Positions 1 to 7,085 of a stretch of 16,162 nt of DNA are shown piece after piece. Made by a program: the position numbers and the translations under genes. Source of the stretch: Xanthobacteraceae bacterium. GTDB taxonomy: Bacteria; Pseudomonadota; Alphaproteobacteria; Rhizobiales; Xanthobacteraceae. The stretch is taken from NCBI GenBank assembly GCA_030037185.1, contig JASHRR010000242.1:1-16162 (forward strand), given 5' to 3'. Below the pieces are notes generated by a model. The model worked only from the letters and a program-made list of their open reading frames with translations. It made no database searches and had not been told where the DNA came from. Every line of letters begins with the position of its first letter. Position 1 is the first letter of the stretch.

Positions 1-716
1 ACAATTCCGTTGGCTGACGATGGGCCACGGACAGATCCGCCGGTATCGGTGCCCAAGCCAAATTGCGCGAAAGCGGCTGCAACCGCCGCCCCAGTGCCGC
101 CGCTCGATCCGGCAGGACCGTGCAGGAGCTCGTGTGGATTTTTCGTCTGACCGCCTGCGGAGCTGAAGCCGTTGGGTATGGAGCCCGCTTTGATAATCTC
201 CGGATCAGTCGCCCCGCTTACGCTGCCGCCGCTGCCGGCGAACTCGCTGAGGTTCACCTTGGCTAGCATGATCGCGCCCGCCTCGCGCAGCTTCTTCACC
301 ATGAACGCGTCCTGCTTCGCCATATGGCCTTCGAGAAGCTGCGATCCCGCCGTCGTCGGCATGTCGACGGTGTCGTAGTTATCCTTCAACACAGCGGGGA
401 TCCCATGAAGCGGTCCGCGCACTTTGCCGCTCTTGCGTTCCGCATCGAGCTGCCGCGCCTCCTCGAGCGCCTTTTTGTTGAGAGTGATGATCGCGTTGAT
501 GGCCGGGCCCTGTTTGTCGTAGGCTTCGATCCGCTTGAGGTACGCGCTCACCAACTGCTCGGACGTCAACGTTCCGTCGGCAAACGCCGCATTCAAGTCG
601 GCGATTGTCGCGGTCTCGATGTTCAGTCCTGCGGCGCGCGCGGGCACGTACAACGCGCCAGTGAGTGCACACGATGCAACTACGGAATACAGCACTCGTT
701 TCATGCACATAGCCAT
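1..716 (-). CDS. Secreted amidase-signature family hydrolase, N-terminal part (cut by window edge)
   Basis: The first 238 residues are visible; the gene runs off the left edge. The family hydrolyses amides with a Lys/cis-Ser/Ser triad. Lys111 lies in LKDNYDT, the cis-Ser is in the GPAGSSGG stretch (Ser204/Ser205) and the nucleophile is Ser228 in GTDTGGSVRGP, so the triad is intact. Residues 6-29 form a Sec-type signal peptide ending PARAAG, so the enzyme should be periplasmic or secreted. ATG at 716 is chosen because AGGAGAG lies 6 nt upstream; in-frame ATGs at 710 and 704 are alternatives. The start of a mature amidase domain (LNIETATIADLNAAF) follows the signal peptide directly. Substrate cannot be told. 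The family call is firm. Confidence 0.93.
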   Translation of the reverse strand, partial: MAMCMKRVLYSVVASCALTGALYVPARAAGLNIETATIADLNAAFADGTLTSEQLVSAYLKRIEAYDKQGPAINAIITLNKKALEEARQLDAERKSGKVRGPLHGIPAVLKDNYDTVDMPTTAGSQLLEGHMAKQDAFMVKKLREAGAIMLAKVNLSEFAGSGGSVSGATDPEIIKAGSIPNGFSSAGGQTKNPHELLHGPAGSSGGTGAAVAAAFAQFGLGTDTGGSVRGPSSANGI

Positions 717-1183
717 TTCTGTCTCTCCTGCGGTCTCCAGACGACGGTCGATCGGTCTTGGCGTCGTCTCGCGCGGAGCAATGGGTGTGCCAAGACCGTC
801 GGGACCGCTCAAACGGGCAGGGGCAACCCAAACGGGTGATTTGTTAGAAAAATACATCATATATCCGTCCAACCGGGCCCGCCATTCAAAAGTACTTCCT
901 TAAATCCTTCGGCTGCAACACAGAGACCGCGACGCGACTCGCGTGACGAGTCCACGCTGTGCGGCGAGCCGGAGGTATCCCGACGTCGACCTGAAGCCTG
1001 CGCGACGCGAGCGCTAGGGATTTACGCGCGCGGCTGCTCACAGGGGACCTTGAAGCTACGCATTGTCGGGTGGGAGGGCGATGACCCATTCCGTTCGGCT
1101 TTTTCGTGAGCAGACGGTCCTTTTTACCTCCGAGAAATAAATAATTAAACTTATCGGAAGCAAACCCGCTCAGGCTCACTCGC
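717..1183. other. Intergenic region upstream of the amidase gene; no supported gene
   Basis: The part nearest the amidase (about 840-900) is AT-richer than its surroundings and probably holds the amidase promoter. A 97-codon open frame on the minus strand (886-1179) has an arginine- and serine-rich composition without domain-like order, and I do not consider it a gene. Another AT-rich patch at about 1130-1160 lies just past the stop of the decayed ankyrin gene. No clear hairpin terminator was found. Confidence 0.5.
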
Positions 1184-1450
1184 TCAGGCTTTTACGAAGT
1201 GCTCGCGCAGCCATCCGACCGCGTCATGCCCGGTTGGCAGTGACGCCTCGTCCACCTGGGCGCCCGCGCCGAGCAGCAGCGTGCGCACTCGCTATGTCGT
1301 CCGGTCGAGAATCCCCACGGGTTGAGCGCGCCCTGGATCAACCAGCCCATCGCGGTCCCCTGGAATTGGCGATCTTGCGCGTCGATCGGCGGATTGTACC
1401 TCAATGGGTCCGCCACCATGACGGTGTTGCCATCGAACGCCGCCAAACGG
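1184..1450 (-). pseudogene. Decayed ankyrin-repeat protein gene
   Basis: Two minus-strand frames together give a typical ankyrin C-terminal end. The upstream frame reads GATPLRLAAFDGNT and then DAQDRQFQGTAMGWLI (about 1330-1450). The other reads RTLLLGAGAQVDEASLPTG and continues to WLREHFVKA with a TGA at 1184-1186. The join needs a frame change near 1281-1290, where 'ECAR' should run into 'LLLGAG'. Further upstream, to about 1555, ankyrin-like pieces may continue in yet other frames, one interrupted by a TGA. Ankyrin repeats bind protein partners; this copy should no longer make a full protein. It lies just after the stop of the secreted-protein gene on the same strand. A sequencing error could explain one frameshift but hardly all of the damage. 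Confidence 0.62.
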
Positions 1451-1560
1451 AGCGGTGTGGCGCCCGTGCTGCGACAGCGCTGTCACCGGAAATCCGCACC
1501 GGAGGTCCACGCATTGGCTAATCCTCCGCGAATCAATGCGTAAAGCCGCCATGCCAACTC

Positions 1561-2478
1561 TCAAAAATCCGGCTTGTCCGCCGTCGGGAGCGTCGCTTCG
1601 GTTCCCGGGAACCATTGGGTGTTTTCAGCGCAAACCGCTTCCGCCCAGTCGCCGGGACCGCGCCAATAAGTCATGGTCGCAGTCCACGGCGCCGTGAAGA
1701 CGCCCTCATCATCGACGGTGAATCGGAGCTGCAGGTACTTCCCCCTGTCAGTTGGCTCTGGCTGGACGCGGAAATTTTCTTTTGCGTCGCGTTCCAACCC
1801 TTCCTTCGCGGCTTCGTAATCAAGCAGCCGATATCGTTCGACCACGTGGAGAGCTGGGGTGTGCGGCGTGCCATACCAGTCGACCATAGCAAAGGGCCCA
1901 ATCTTGACCCCCACTGTGTCTATTACCAGCGTGTCGCCTTCATAATGGCCCACGGAATCCCCATACCAGGACGGCGTCACGTGAGCGGGATGAGACTGAT
2001 TCAAGCGCACGTGACGGAATTGATGATCGTAGTTATAAAGGATGGTGATCCTGTCCGGCTGCTGGAGCAGCTGCGTTGCGCCACTCGGAAAAACGAAAGG
2101 CACTCCTCCGGGCCAGCACTGGTTGCGCGGGGTCGGATCGCCTATGCCCCTTAGCGAGATTTCTCCGTGCTTTTTCACGACTTCCGCCGCCTCAGGCTTC
2201 AAGATCGGATTGCTATAGTCGCCGACAAGCTGGAGGATGTTGCCCACACCGTTGCGCCGGGACCGGTTGACCAGCGAAGTGGGCCCCGATGGCAGCGGCT
2301 CGAAGCCGGGGATTGAAGGATGCAACCATACGCCGGAGAAATCCGGGATGAGTTGAGCGCTCTGCCTGCCGCTATTGGCTGGCCCAACCGTGGGCACGAG
2401 CGCTTGGCCGAAGGCAGGCGTCCCAGCCACTGCTGCGAGTGTCGCCGCCAAAAGGAAATTCCACCGTTGCAGCTTCAT
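1561..2478 (-). CDS. Secreted protein of an uncharacterised family (relative of the EF-loop proteins)
   Basis: This is a 305-residue protein with a clear signal peptide (residues 1-25, MKLQRWNFLLAATLAAVAG, cleavage after AFGQA). The mature part has the PDFSGVWL opening common in this family, then YDHQFRHVRLNQSHP. A second block follows with GDSVGHYEGDTLVIDTVG and HVVERYRL. That second block aligns with the two 286-aa proteins at 7086 and 7998, which have GYSIG(R/K)WI followed by an acidic loop and then a (T/S)ER(I/V)Y stretch. Here the plain EGDTLVIDTVG form is kept and there is no EF-type loop. The ATG at 2478 follows GGGAGGAG closely, so the start is secure. I know no assigned function; the family is widespread in proteobacteria and acidobacteria as a predicted secreted protein. 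Confidence 0.85.
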   Translation of the reverse strand: MKLQRWNFLLAATLAAVAGTPAFGQALVPTVGPANSGRQSAQLIPDFSGVWLHPSIPGFEPLPSGPTSLVNRSRRNGVGNILQLVGDYSNPILKPEAAEVVKKHGEISLRGIGDPTPRNQCWPGGVPFVFPSGATQLLQQPDRITILYNYDHQFRHVRLNQSHPAHVTPSWYGDSVGHYEGDTLVIDTVGVKIGPFAMVDWYGTPHTPALHVVERYRLLDYEAAKEGLERDAKENFRVQPEPTDRGKYLQLRFTVDDEGVFTAPWTATMTYWRGPGDWAEAVCAENTQWFPGTEATLPTADKPDF

Positions 2479-2555
2479 ACTCTCCTCCCTTATTCATTGG
2501 TTCCGCCGGCAGCTCTCTCATAAGGCTACACCGGTTGCGGCGGTGGCTGGAAGGG

Positions 2556-2975
2556 GTGCGTGATGTGTGTACATGGCCCGACCCTGCGTGCGCCGGGAAA
2601 GCTGGCGAAGAACGGGAGGTGAAAGTCCGTCTAATTCCGAGGTGCCGATCGCATGCAGAGTCGAGGAGGCAACATCCCCCATAGCGTACTGGCTTGTATG
2701 GGAGAACCTCGCGCAGTCGTAGACCTTGTGCACGTGGAGAGGAGTTCTTTGCACGGAACCTGGGAGGCCTCATCCGTGACCGGCAGGGCAGGCCGGTCCG
2801 GCTCATAAAGGCAAAAGCCGAACGATGAGCATGTACGCGGATGAGGATTCGGAGGAGGGGTCGTACCGAAGAGGCGGTCGAACAACCAGGATGAATCTTC
2901 TGCGGAGACCGGGAAGGGAAGGGCCTCGCCCAAGGGGAACGGCGGCGAGACCGGATGGCGAGGGGTTGATGATCT
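2556..2975 (+). mobile_element. Truncated group II intron, 5' part
   Basis: The stretch begins at a GTGCG (2556-2560), the usual 5' end of group II introns. It continues with purine-rich ribozyme-like sequence: GGTGAAAGTCCG near 2620, GGAACCTGGGAGG near 2755, and AAGGCAAAAGCCGAACGATG near 2809. From about 2857 it enters the start of the intron-encoded protein. This order matches domains I-IV of bacterial group II introns. No domain V hairpin, no domain VI and no reverse-transcriptase core follow, so only the 5' end remains. The right boundary (about 2975) is set by loss of resemblance and is approximate; the left boundary is also tentative. The remnant should not be able to splice or move by itself. 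Confidence 0.72.
2857..2975 (+). pseudogene. Group II intron-encoded reverse transcriptase, N-terminal stub
   Basis: The frame open from 2845 to a TAG at 3037 reads VVPKRRSNNQDESSAE followed by GKGRASPKGNGG. This is the characteristic leader of group II intron proteins (a 'PKxxN...SAE...EGRxxPKGN' pattern before the reverse-transcriptase blocks). The following residues no longer look like such a protein, and none of the RT motifs, the YADD site, the maturase or the endonuclease domain is present. It is therefore a stub of about 40 recognisable residues inside the truncated intron. Confidence 0.65.
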
Positions 2976-3079
2976 CGTTAGCTTCACAGAAGAACTGACG
3001 AACGCACGGGCCGCAATAGCGCTAGCGATTCCAGGATAGCCCACATTTGGCAACCACCATGAAAACAACCCGTGGGGCA

Positions 3080-3510
3080 ATGTCGGTTACGTTTGTTCGA
3101 ACGGGCGAACGTTGCTATGCGGTGCGAGCGGCCGTTGAAGGCATGCCGATTGTCGAGATGGACCCCGCGCCTGGCTATGATGCGCTGGTACCTCATGACC
3201 TCCAGCACTTTATCGTTGAGCGAGCATTAGGTATCGAAGGAGCCATCTACGGACAACTCGCTGTTGGCGGTACCGCAGGTACCTTTCACACGATTTGTTC
3301 CGCCCCCCCGGCAAGCTTCGAGAGACCAAGAGAAAGCGAGATCGCAAATCAAGCAAGCTCACGTCGAGTCAGCGGGCAGATTGTGCGCGATCCGAGCGGG
3401 CAACCTATGTCTGCTGGTACGATTGGCTCAATCACTCCGGAGACCCGGCACGCCGGGTGCAGGCGCTGAAGATGAAGGAGATAGCCGAGAGTATGCTGCT
3501 GGCAATGTAA
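3080..3510 (+). pseudogene. Small conserved hypothetical protein, frameshifted at a C7 tract
   Basis: One frame codes MSVTFVRTGERCYAVRAAV and PHDLQHFIVERALGIEGAI up to GGTAGTFHTIC, resembling a common short bacterial protein with a 'PHDLxHF' core. After the seven-C run at 3303-3309 the sensible sequence continues in a second frame (LRETKRKRDRKSS ... DWLNHSGDPARRVQALKMK ... ESMLLAM) to the stop at 3510. One extra C would join both halves into a protein of about 144 residues. Possible starts are ATG 3080, ATG 3059 or TTG 3047; none has a strong ribosome site. Function is unknown. It could be a pseudogene, a slippage-controlled gene or a base-calling error in the homopolymer. Confidence 0.65.
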
Positions 3511-3642
3511 GCGGCGCAGAAGGACCATTTCGAGCTTCTTGCGCAACTCCTCGGCGCGCTTGTGCAAATCCGCAGCGCCTTTGCTCTGCTCGAGCACCTT
3601 GGGTCCGTGGTCGGACCTTCATCATCCGCATGCAGACGGAGT

Positions 3643-3732
3643 GACAGGGGTGTGTACAAGCTAGCGGCCGCCCTTGGCGTCGGCACCGGGACGGTACAGC
3701 GGATCAAGGCCGAGCTGGAGGAGCCGGGATAA
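3643..3732 (+). pseudogene. C-terminal fragment of a site-specific recombinase (helix-turn-helix tail)
   Basis: The reading frame ends with DRGVYKLAAALGVGTGTVQR followed by IKAELEEPG and a TAA at 3730-3732. A 'GV.K.A..LG.G.GTVQRIKAE' tail is the small DNA-binding helix-turn-helix at the end of many serine recombinases of rhizobial elements. The catalytic and linker parts are absent: upstream codons (3541-3642) show no recombinase pattern. Only about 30 codons survive. This suggests that an integrative or transposable element once ended here. The family call rests on one short motif. Confidence 0.5.
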
Positions 3733-3772
3733 GTGGGCCTTTTGCGTTACTCCATCAAATGGCTCGATACCG

Positions 3773-3983
3773 CGATACGACGTGCTCGAAGTCGCGGATG
3801 AGGGGGGCCCCCGCGTCTATGATGCAAGCGGCATCCCGCTGTATGTGGACAATGAGACCCAGGAGCGAATCTATCTCGATAAAGCTGATCCGAACCTGAT
3901 GCATGATGACATCACCACCATCGACCACGCGCTATACCGGGTCATGGGTGGTCAACCAGAGCCTGCAGGCACGGCGTGAGTGA
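3773..3983 (+). pseudogene. Fragment of a third EF-loop secreted-family gene
   Basis: The frame reads RYDVLEVADEGGPRVYDASG, then GIPLYVDNETQERIYLD and HDDITTIDHAL. It matches residues 162 onward of the intact proteins at 7086 and 7998 (RYDVLE..., ...GIPLHEDDET, ...DEITTIDNAL). The homology starts exactly within the EF-type loop, whose first six residues, along with the whole N-terminal half and signal peptide, are missing. After codon CTA at 3932 the expected 'TRPWTV' is replaced by TGSWVVNQSLQARR in a shifted frame, ending with TGA at 3981-3983. It is therefore truncated at the 5' end and frameshifted. It lies downstream of, and convergent with, the first PQQ dehydrogenase gene. Confidence 0.8.
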
Positions 3984-4045
3984 GCACGGTCAGCAGGATC
4001 GTCCGCATCAAGGCCGGGTGGGCCGATGCCCCCTTGATGTGTGGT

Positions 4046-4117
4046 GCATCGCCGCAATGTGGATACCGAAGCACCCAGCACCTTGGCAGCCGCACCTATC
4101 CCCACGAATCTATTCAT
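4046..4117 (-). pseudogene. N-terminal stub of an IS607-type serine resolvase/transposase
   Basis: From an ATG at 4117 the minus strand reads MNRFVGIGAAAKVLGASVST followed by LRR. This is the MerR-like helix-turn-helix start typical of IS607-family OrfA proteins ('VGIGEAAKxLGVSxxTLRRWE'). The expected Trp-Glu after LRR is already lost (Cys follows), and the next residues do not fit. No catalytic serine domain and no OrfB (TnpB) gene is found nearby. It is a remnant of an insertion sequence, no longer able to act. Confidence 0.55.
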
Positions 4118-4437
4118 CTGGGTAGGCTGGCGTAGAATTTGGACGGGAATCAAACAGACTGCTCACCGCCCTGCGAGACTCGGATCTCGTCTGTTGGTTC
4201 ATGCGCCGCCAACGCCGACATGCCGGAGTACTTCAACTGAAGGCAGCGGGGGGGTCGCGATGCGCTGGCGTACGCTTCACCCCCGATCGCCGCAGGTTGG
4301 CGCCGGTGACCGCGAGCCAGCCCGCCACGTTATCGCTAGAGACTCCGAGCGCCGCTGCATGCGGCGGTGCCAGCTCCATAGCGAGCCCCTGATTCTGGCA
4401 AAGTTCGCTTTCCTCCCGCGATTATCATCCCAGTAAG
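4118..4437. other. Non-coding gap downstream of the first PQQ dehydrogenase
   Basis: Open frames here have no recognisable protein pattern. A hairpin with perfect 6-bp arms CGCCGC/GCGGCG around TGCAT (4350-4366) lies 72 nt past the stop of the dehydrogenase gene. It has no U-tract on either strand, so it is at best a weak transcript end. A G7 run at 4248-4254 is also present. The region is probably scar sequence of the mobile elements to its left. Confidence 0.4.
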
Positions 4438-6153
4438 TCACAGGCCGAACACGAACAGCATGGTCTGGTTGCGCATTTCTCGCAATTCCGGCGTGAGCAC
4501 GTGGCGCGATTTTGTGATCGGGCTGATTCCGGTGAGGATCGCGACATACTGCTTGCCGCCCGTCTCGAAGGTCATCGGTGGTGCGTTGAAGCCAGATCCG
4601 ACGTTGATCTTCCACAGCTCGGCGAGCGTGGTATCATCGTAGGCGATGAGCGTTCCGTCGGTCAGCCCGGTGAACACGAGGCCGCCGCCGGTTGTCAGCG
4701 CGCCGCTGTTGTTCGGATAGGCCGCGTGGACCGTCTTCTTGATCTCGCCGGTGAATGGATCGACGGCGATGAGGTCGGAGTCGTTGCGCTCGATGCTGCG
4801 GAACTTCAGGCTGAAGAAAACGCCCTTCGTGACCGACTCCTGATCGAGCGTTGCTTCGTTGCACGAGGACATCGAGGGGATGTAGATGAGCCTGGTCTTG
4901 GGGCTGTAGGACGGCGGCCAGTAGTTGTTGCCGCCGGACATTGACGGGCACAGCTTCTTCGTCGGATCGGCGGGCGTCCAATTCTGCATGCCCGAATAGA
5001 CCTGGATGTCGCGGTTGGGATCGTAGTCGACCGGCATTCCGGTCTTCTGATCAATGCCTTTGGTCCAGTTGACGGCGGCAACATAGGGCTTGGCCAACAG
5101 GGGTTGCCCGTTGGCGCGCTCGAAAGCATAGAAGAAGCCGTTGCGCGCCGCATGGGTGACCATCTTGCGCGGCTGCCCGGCGACCTCGCCATCGATCAAG
5201 ATATGGCTACCCTCTTCATCGTAGTCCCACATGTCGCCGGGGGTATATTGGTGGTACCAATTCATCTTGCCGGTGTCGGGGTCCCACGAGATCAGGCTGT
5301 TGGTGAACAGATTGTCGCCGGGACGGTAATATGGATCGGACCATGGCACCGGATTGCCGGTGCCCCAAAGGACCTGGTTCGTCGCAATGTCGTACGAACC
5401 GGTGACCCACATGGCGCCGCCGCCGGTCTGCCAGGCATTGTTGCTGTCCTTCCAAGTTTCGCTGCCCGGCTCGCCGGGGGCCGGGATCACGTATTTGCGC
5501 CACACCAGCTTGCCGGTTCTGGCATCAACCGCCAAGATGAAGTCGCGCGTCCCGTTATCGCCGCCGGCGGCGCCAACGATGATCTTGTCCTTGACGGCCA
5601 GAGGCGCCGCTGTGAAGGTGAGGTTGGGCTGGCCATCGGCGAGATTGGTCTCCCACGCGACCTTGCCGGTCTCCTTGTCGGTGGCGATGACCCGCGGCGG
5701 ATAATTCGCGACCGACACGACGAAGTTGCCCCACAGTGCGGCGCCGCGGTTCGACAGCGGCACTTTCTGCTGACCTGGGTCCATGCGCCATACGATGCGG
5801 CCCACTTCTCCGGAGCGGCCGTCAATCTTGTAGACCGCGCCCCACAAATCTACGACGTAGAGAAATCCATCCTCGGCAAGCGGTGTGGATTGCAAATTCT
5901 CGTTGGCCGAGGTGCCGCCGATCGCGACCGCGTAAACGATTTTGAGTCCCTTGACATTGTCCCGGTTGATCTTGTCCAGAGGCGAATGGCGTTGCGAATC
6001 ATAGGTGCGATGATTCATCAGCCAGTTCTGCGGCTCCTTATCGGCATTGGCGAGCCGCTCCGGCGTCACCTCGGCGGCAAAAACGGGCCAACCAGCGACC
6101 AGAAAACTGCTGACGACGAGCGCCCTGCTGCGCGAATGACGGGTTCTTGTCAC
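4438..6153 (-). CDS. PQQ-dependent alcohol dehydrogenase, periplasmic, lanthanide-type signature
   Basis: This is a 571-residue quinoprotein dehydrogenase with a signal peptide (about 1-27, ending PVFAA). It has an eight-bladed propeller with Trp-docking style repeats (TGKVAWETN, TGKLVWRKY, TGKMNWYHQY, LAELWKINVGSG). There is no cytochrome c domain, so electrons must go to a separate cytochrome. Predicted active-site residues: Asn267 in GTGNP and catalytic Asp310 in MWDYDEEG. Asp312, two residues later, is the extra ligand that marks lanthanide-dependent XoxF/PedH-type enzymes; calcium enzymes have a small residue there. The usual Glu ligand appears to be Asp199 (AAGGDNGTRD). The vicinal Cys-Cys of methanol dehydrogenases is absent. 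GTG 6153 is preferred because GGGGAGGAG precedes it and the signal peptide starts there; the frame stays open upstream to 6297. Substrate unknown. Confidence 0.93.
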   Translation of the reverse strand: MTRTRHSRSRALVVSSFLVAGWPVFAAEVTPERLANADKEPQNWLMNHRTYDSQRHSPLDKINRDNVKGLKIVYAVAIGGTSANENLQSTPLAEDGFLYVVDLWGAVYKIDGRSGEVGRIVWRMDPGQQKVPLSNRGAALWGNFVVSVANYPPRVIATDKETGKVAWETNLADGQPNLTFTAAPLAVKDKIIVGAAGGDNGTRDFILAVDARTGKLVWRKYVIPAPGEPGSETWKDSNNAWQTGGGAMWVTGSYDIATNQVLWGTGNPVPWSDPYYRPGDNLFTNSLISWDPDTGKMNWYHQYTPGDMWDYDEEGSHILIDGEVAGQPRKMVTHAARNGFFYAFERANGQPLLAKPYVAAVNWTKGIDQKTGMPVDYDPNRDIQVYSGMQNWTPADPTKKLCPSMSGGNNYWPPSYSPKTRLIYIPSMSSCNEATLDQESVTKGVFFSLKFRSIERNDSDLIAVDPFTGEIKKTVHAAYPNNSGALTTGGGLVFTGLTDGTLIAYDDTTLAELWKINVGSGFNAPPMTFETGGKQYVAILTGISPITKSRHVLTPELREMRNQTMLFVFGL

Positions 6154-6156
6154 GAT

Positions 6157-6165
6157 CTCCTCCCC
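6157..6165 (-). promoter_or_regulatory. Ribosome binding site that fixes the GTG start of the first PQQ dehydrogenase
   Basis: On the minus strand GGGGAGGAG ends 3 nt before GTG at 6153. The same frame is open for 48 more codons up to an ATG at 6297, but that extension has no signal-peptide character, while the GTG begins a typical positively charged signal peptide start (VTRTRHSRSRALVV). Confidence 0.75.
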
Positions 6166-6963
6166 ATGCGATTCATGCTGCCTCATCTGTCGCAGCCTTT
6201 CCGGCATCTTATACTGGACCGGTCCTTGGTGCGACTGGCCAAGGCCGAAAAAGAAAGCGGATGCCTTTTGCACTTCTTCAGACGCACACTGCTGCATGAT
6301 GCGTCGCCATTGGCTCAGGTACGGCGCGCTTGGCAGTAGCAGTCAAAGCAGGCAGCCTACCAGGGTCCGTGACCCGCGGAACGGCAAATTCAGGGCGGGC
6401 CGGCAATATGCATCCTTGGCCAAGCTCGCAGAAGACAGCCGCCACAACCGCGCTAAGGCGCCGAACGCGATCAAGATGCTGAAGTCGCGCAGTAAGCTCC
6501 CCACTCTCCCACGGCAACGTGCAGAGAGTGCTTTCGGACGCGCTGCTGACGATCCCGACCAGCAAGATGGCGACGAAGATTTGCCAGCGGTGCGCCTCCG
6601 TTAAGAAAGGACAGCGCGACAGAATGGCGCCGACGCCGGCCTGCTGGGCGATGTAAACGGGCGCCGCCCGCCAAGGATCCCAATCGCCAGCCAATACGAC
6701 ATCCCCGTCACGCTCCGGGCCCGGCCAACCTGATCAACGCCTCGGCGGCAACCCAACCACCAGCGGCAACAAGCGGCACGCGGCGATGGCGAGCTATCGA
6801 TAGCCGGACGGCGCTGGCTCGAGGAGGAGCGGCTGACAGCAGTGGCGGCAGTCGTCAGTTGGTTGGCCGGCTGGCTCGACGAGCAGCCGGCGCTGCACCC
6901 GAATGGTGCTGCGCGGCCTCGTCCGGCTAGGCCGGCGCGCGGCTGAATGCTAAACTTGCTTTA

Positions 6964-7046
6964 CTTTAGGTTTACTTTTAGACGTCTTAGCACCTTTTAT
7001 GCGTCTTAGGACTCATCGATCTTAGGCTAACGCACTGTTCTAAAAG
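6964..7046 (+). promoter_or_regulatory. AT-rich leader with iterated YTTAG motif upstream of the EF-loop genes
   Basis: Between the GC-rich scar and the start at 7086, the motif CGTCTTAG occurs twice (6983-6990 and 7002-7009), with a related GATCTTAG at 7018-7025. Looser forms CTTTAG (6964-6969) and CTTTTAG (6975-6981) occur upstream, and an inverted CTAAAAG lies at 7040-7046. The spacing is 19 and 16 nt for the three best copies, close to two helical turns. It probably contains the promoter and binding sites for a regulator of the downstream pair. The regulator is unknown and -35/-10 boxes cannot be assigned with certainty. Confidence 0.4.
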
Positions 7047-7085
7047 ACATATTCTCAGCAATGGTCACGTGATCGGAGGAACGTC

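Larger units (their letters stand above)
6154..7085. other. Long intergenic region between the divergent dehydrogenase and EF-loop genes
   Basis: These 930 bases separate the minus-strand dehydrogenase from the plus-strand secreted-protein pair and should hold both promoters. Minus-strand frames near 6420-6600 contain a membrane-segment-like stretch (RWQIFVAILLVGIVSSASES). A neighbouring frame reads RDFSILIAFGALARLW. This could be the ruin of a transport permease, but support is weak. A frame near 6810-6945 (RRWLEEERLTAVAAVVSWLA) is not recognised. From about 6950 the base composition drops sharply in GC and an iterated CTTAG-like motif appears (see separate entry). Confidence 0.45.

Noticed and set aside
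886..1179. Minus-strand open frame of 97 codons upstream of the amidase gene
   Set aside because: Low-complexity Arg/Ser-rich composition, no ribosome site and no family resemblance.
3349..3597. Minus-strand frame starting LEQSKGAADLHKRAEELRKK, coiled-coil-like
   Set aside because: The helical stretch is short and then runs antisense to the better supported frameshifted small gene; a real gene fragment here cannot be excluded but is not supported.
5104..6339. Long open frame (411 codons) on the plus strand opposite the first PQQ dehydrogenase
   Set aside because: It is the antisense shadow of a clearly identified enzyme; its translation is rich in Arg, Gly, Asp and Val without domain pattern.
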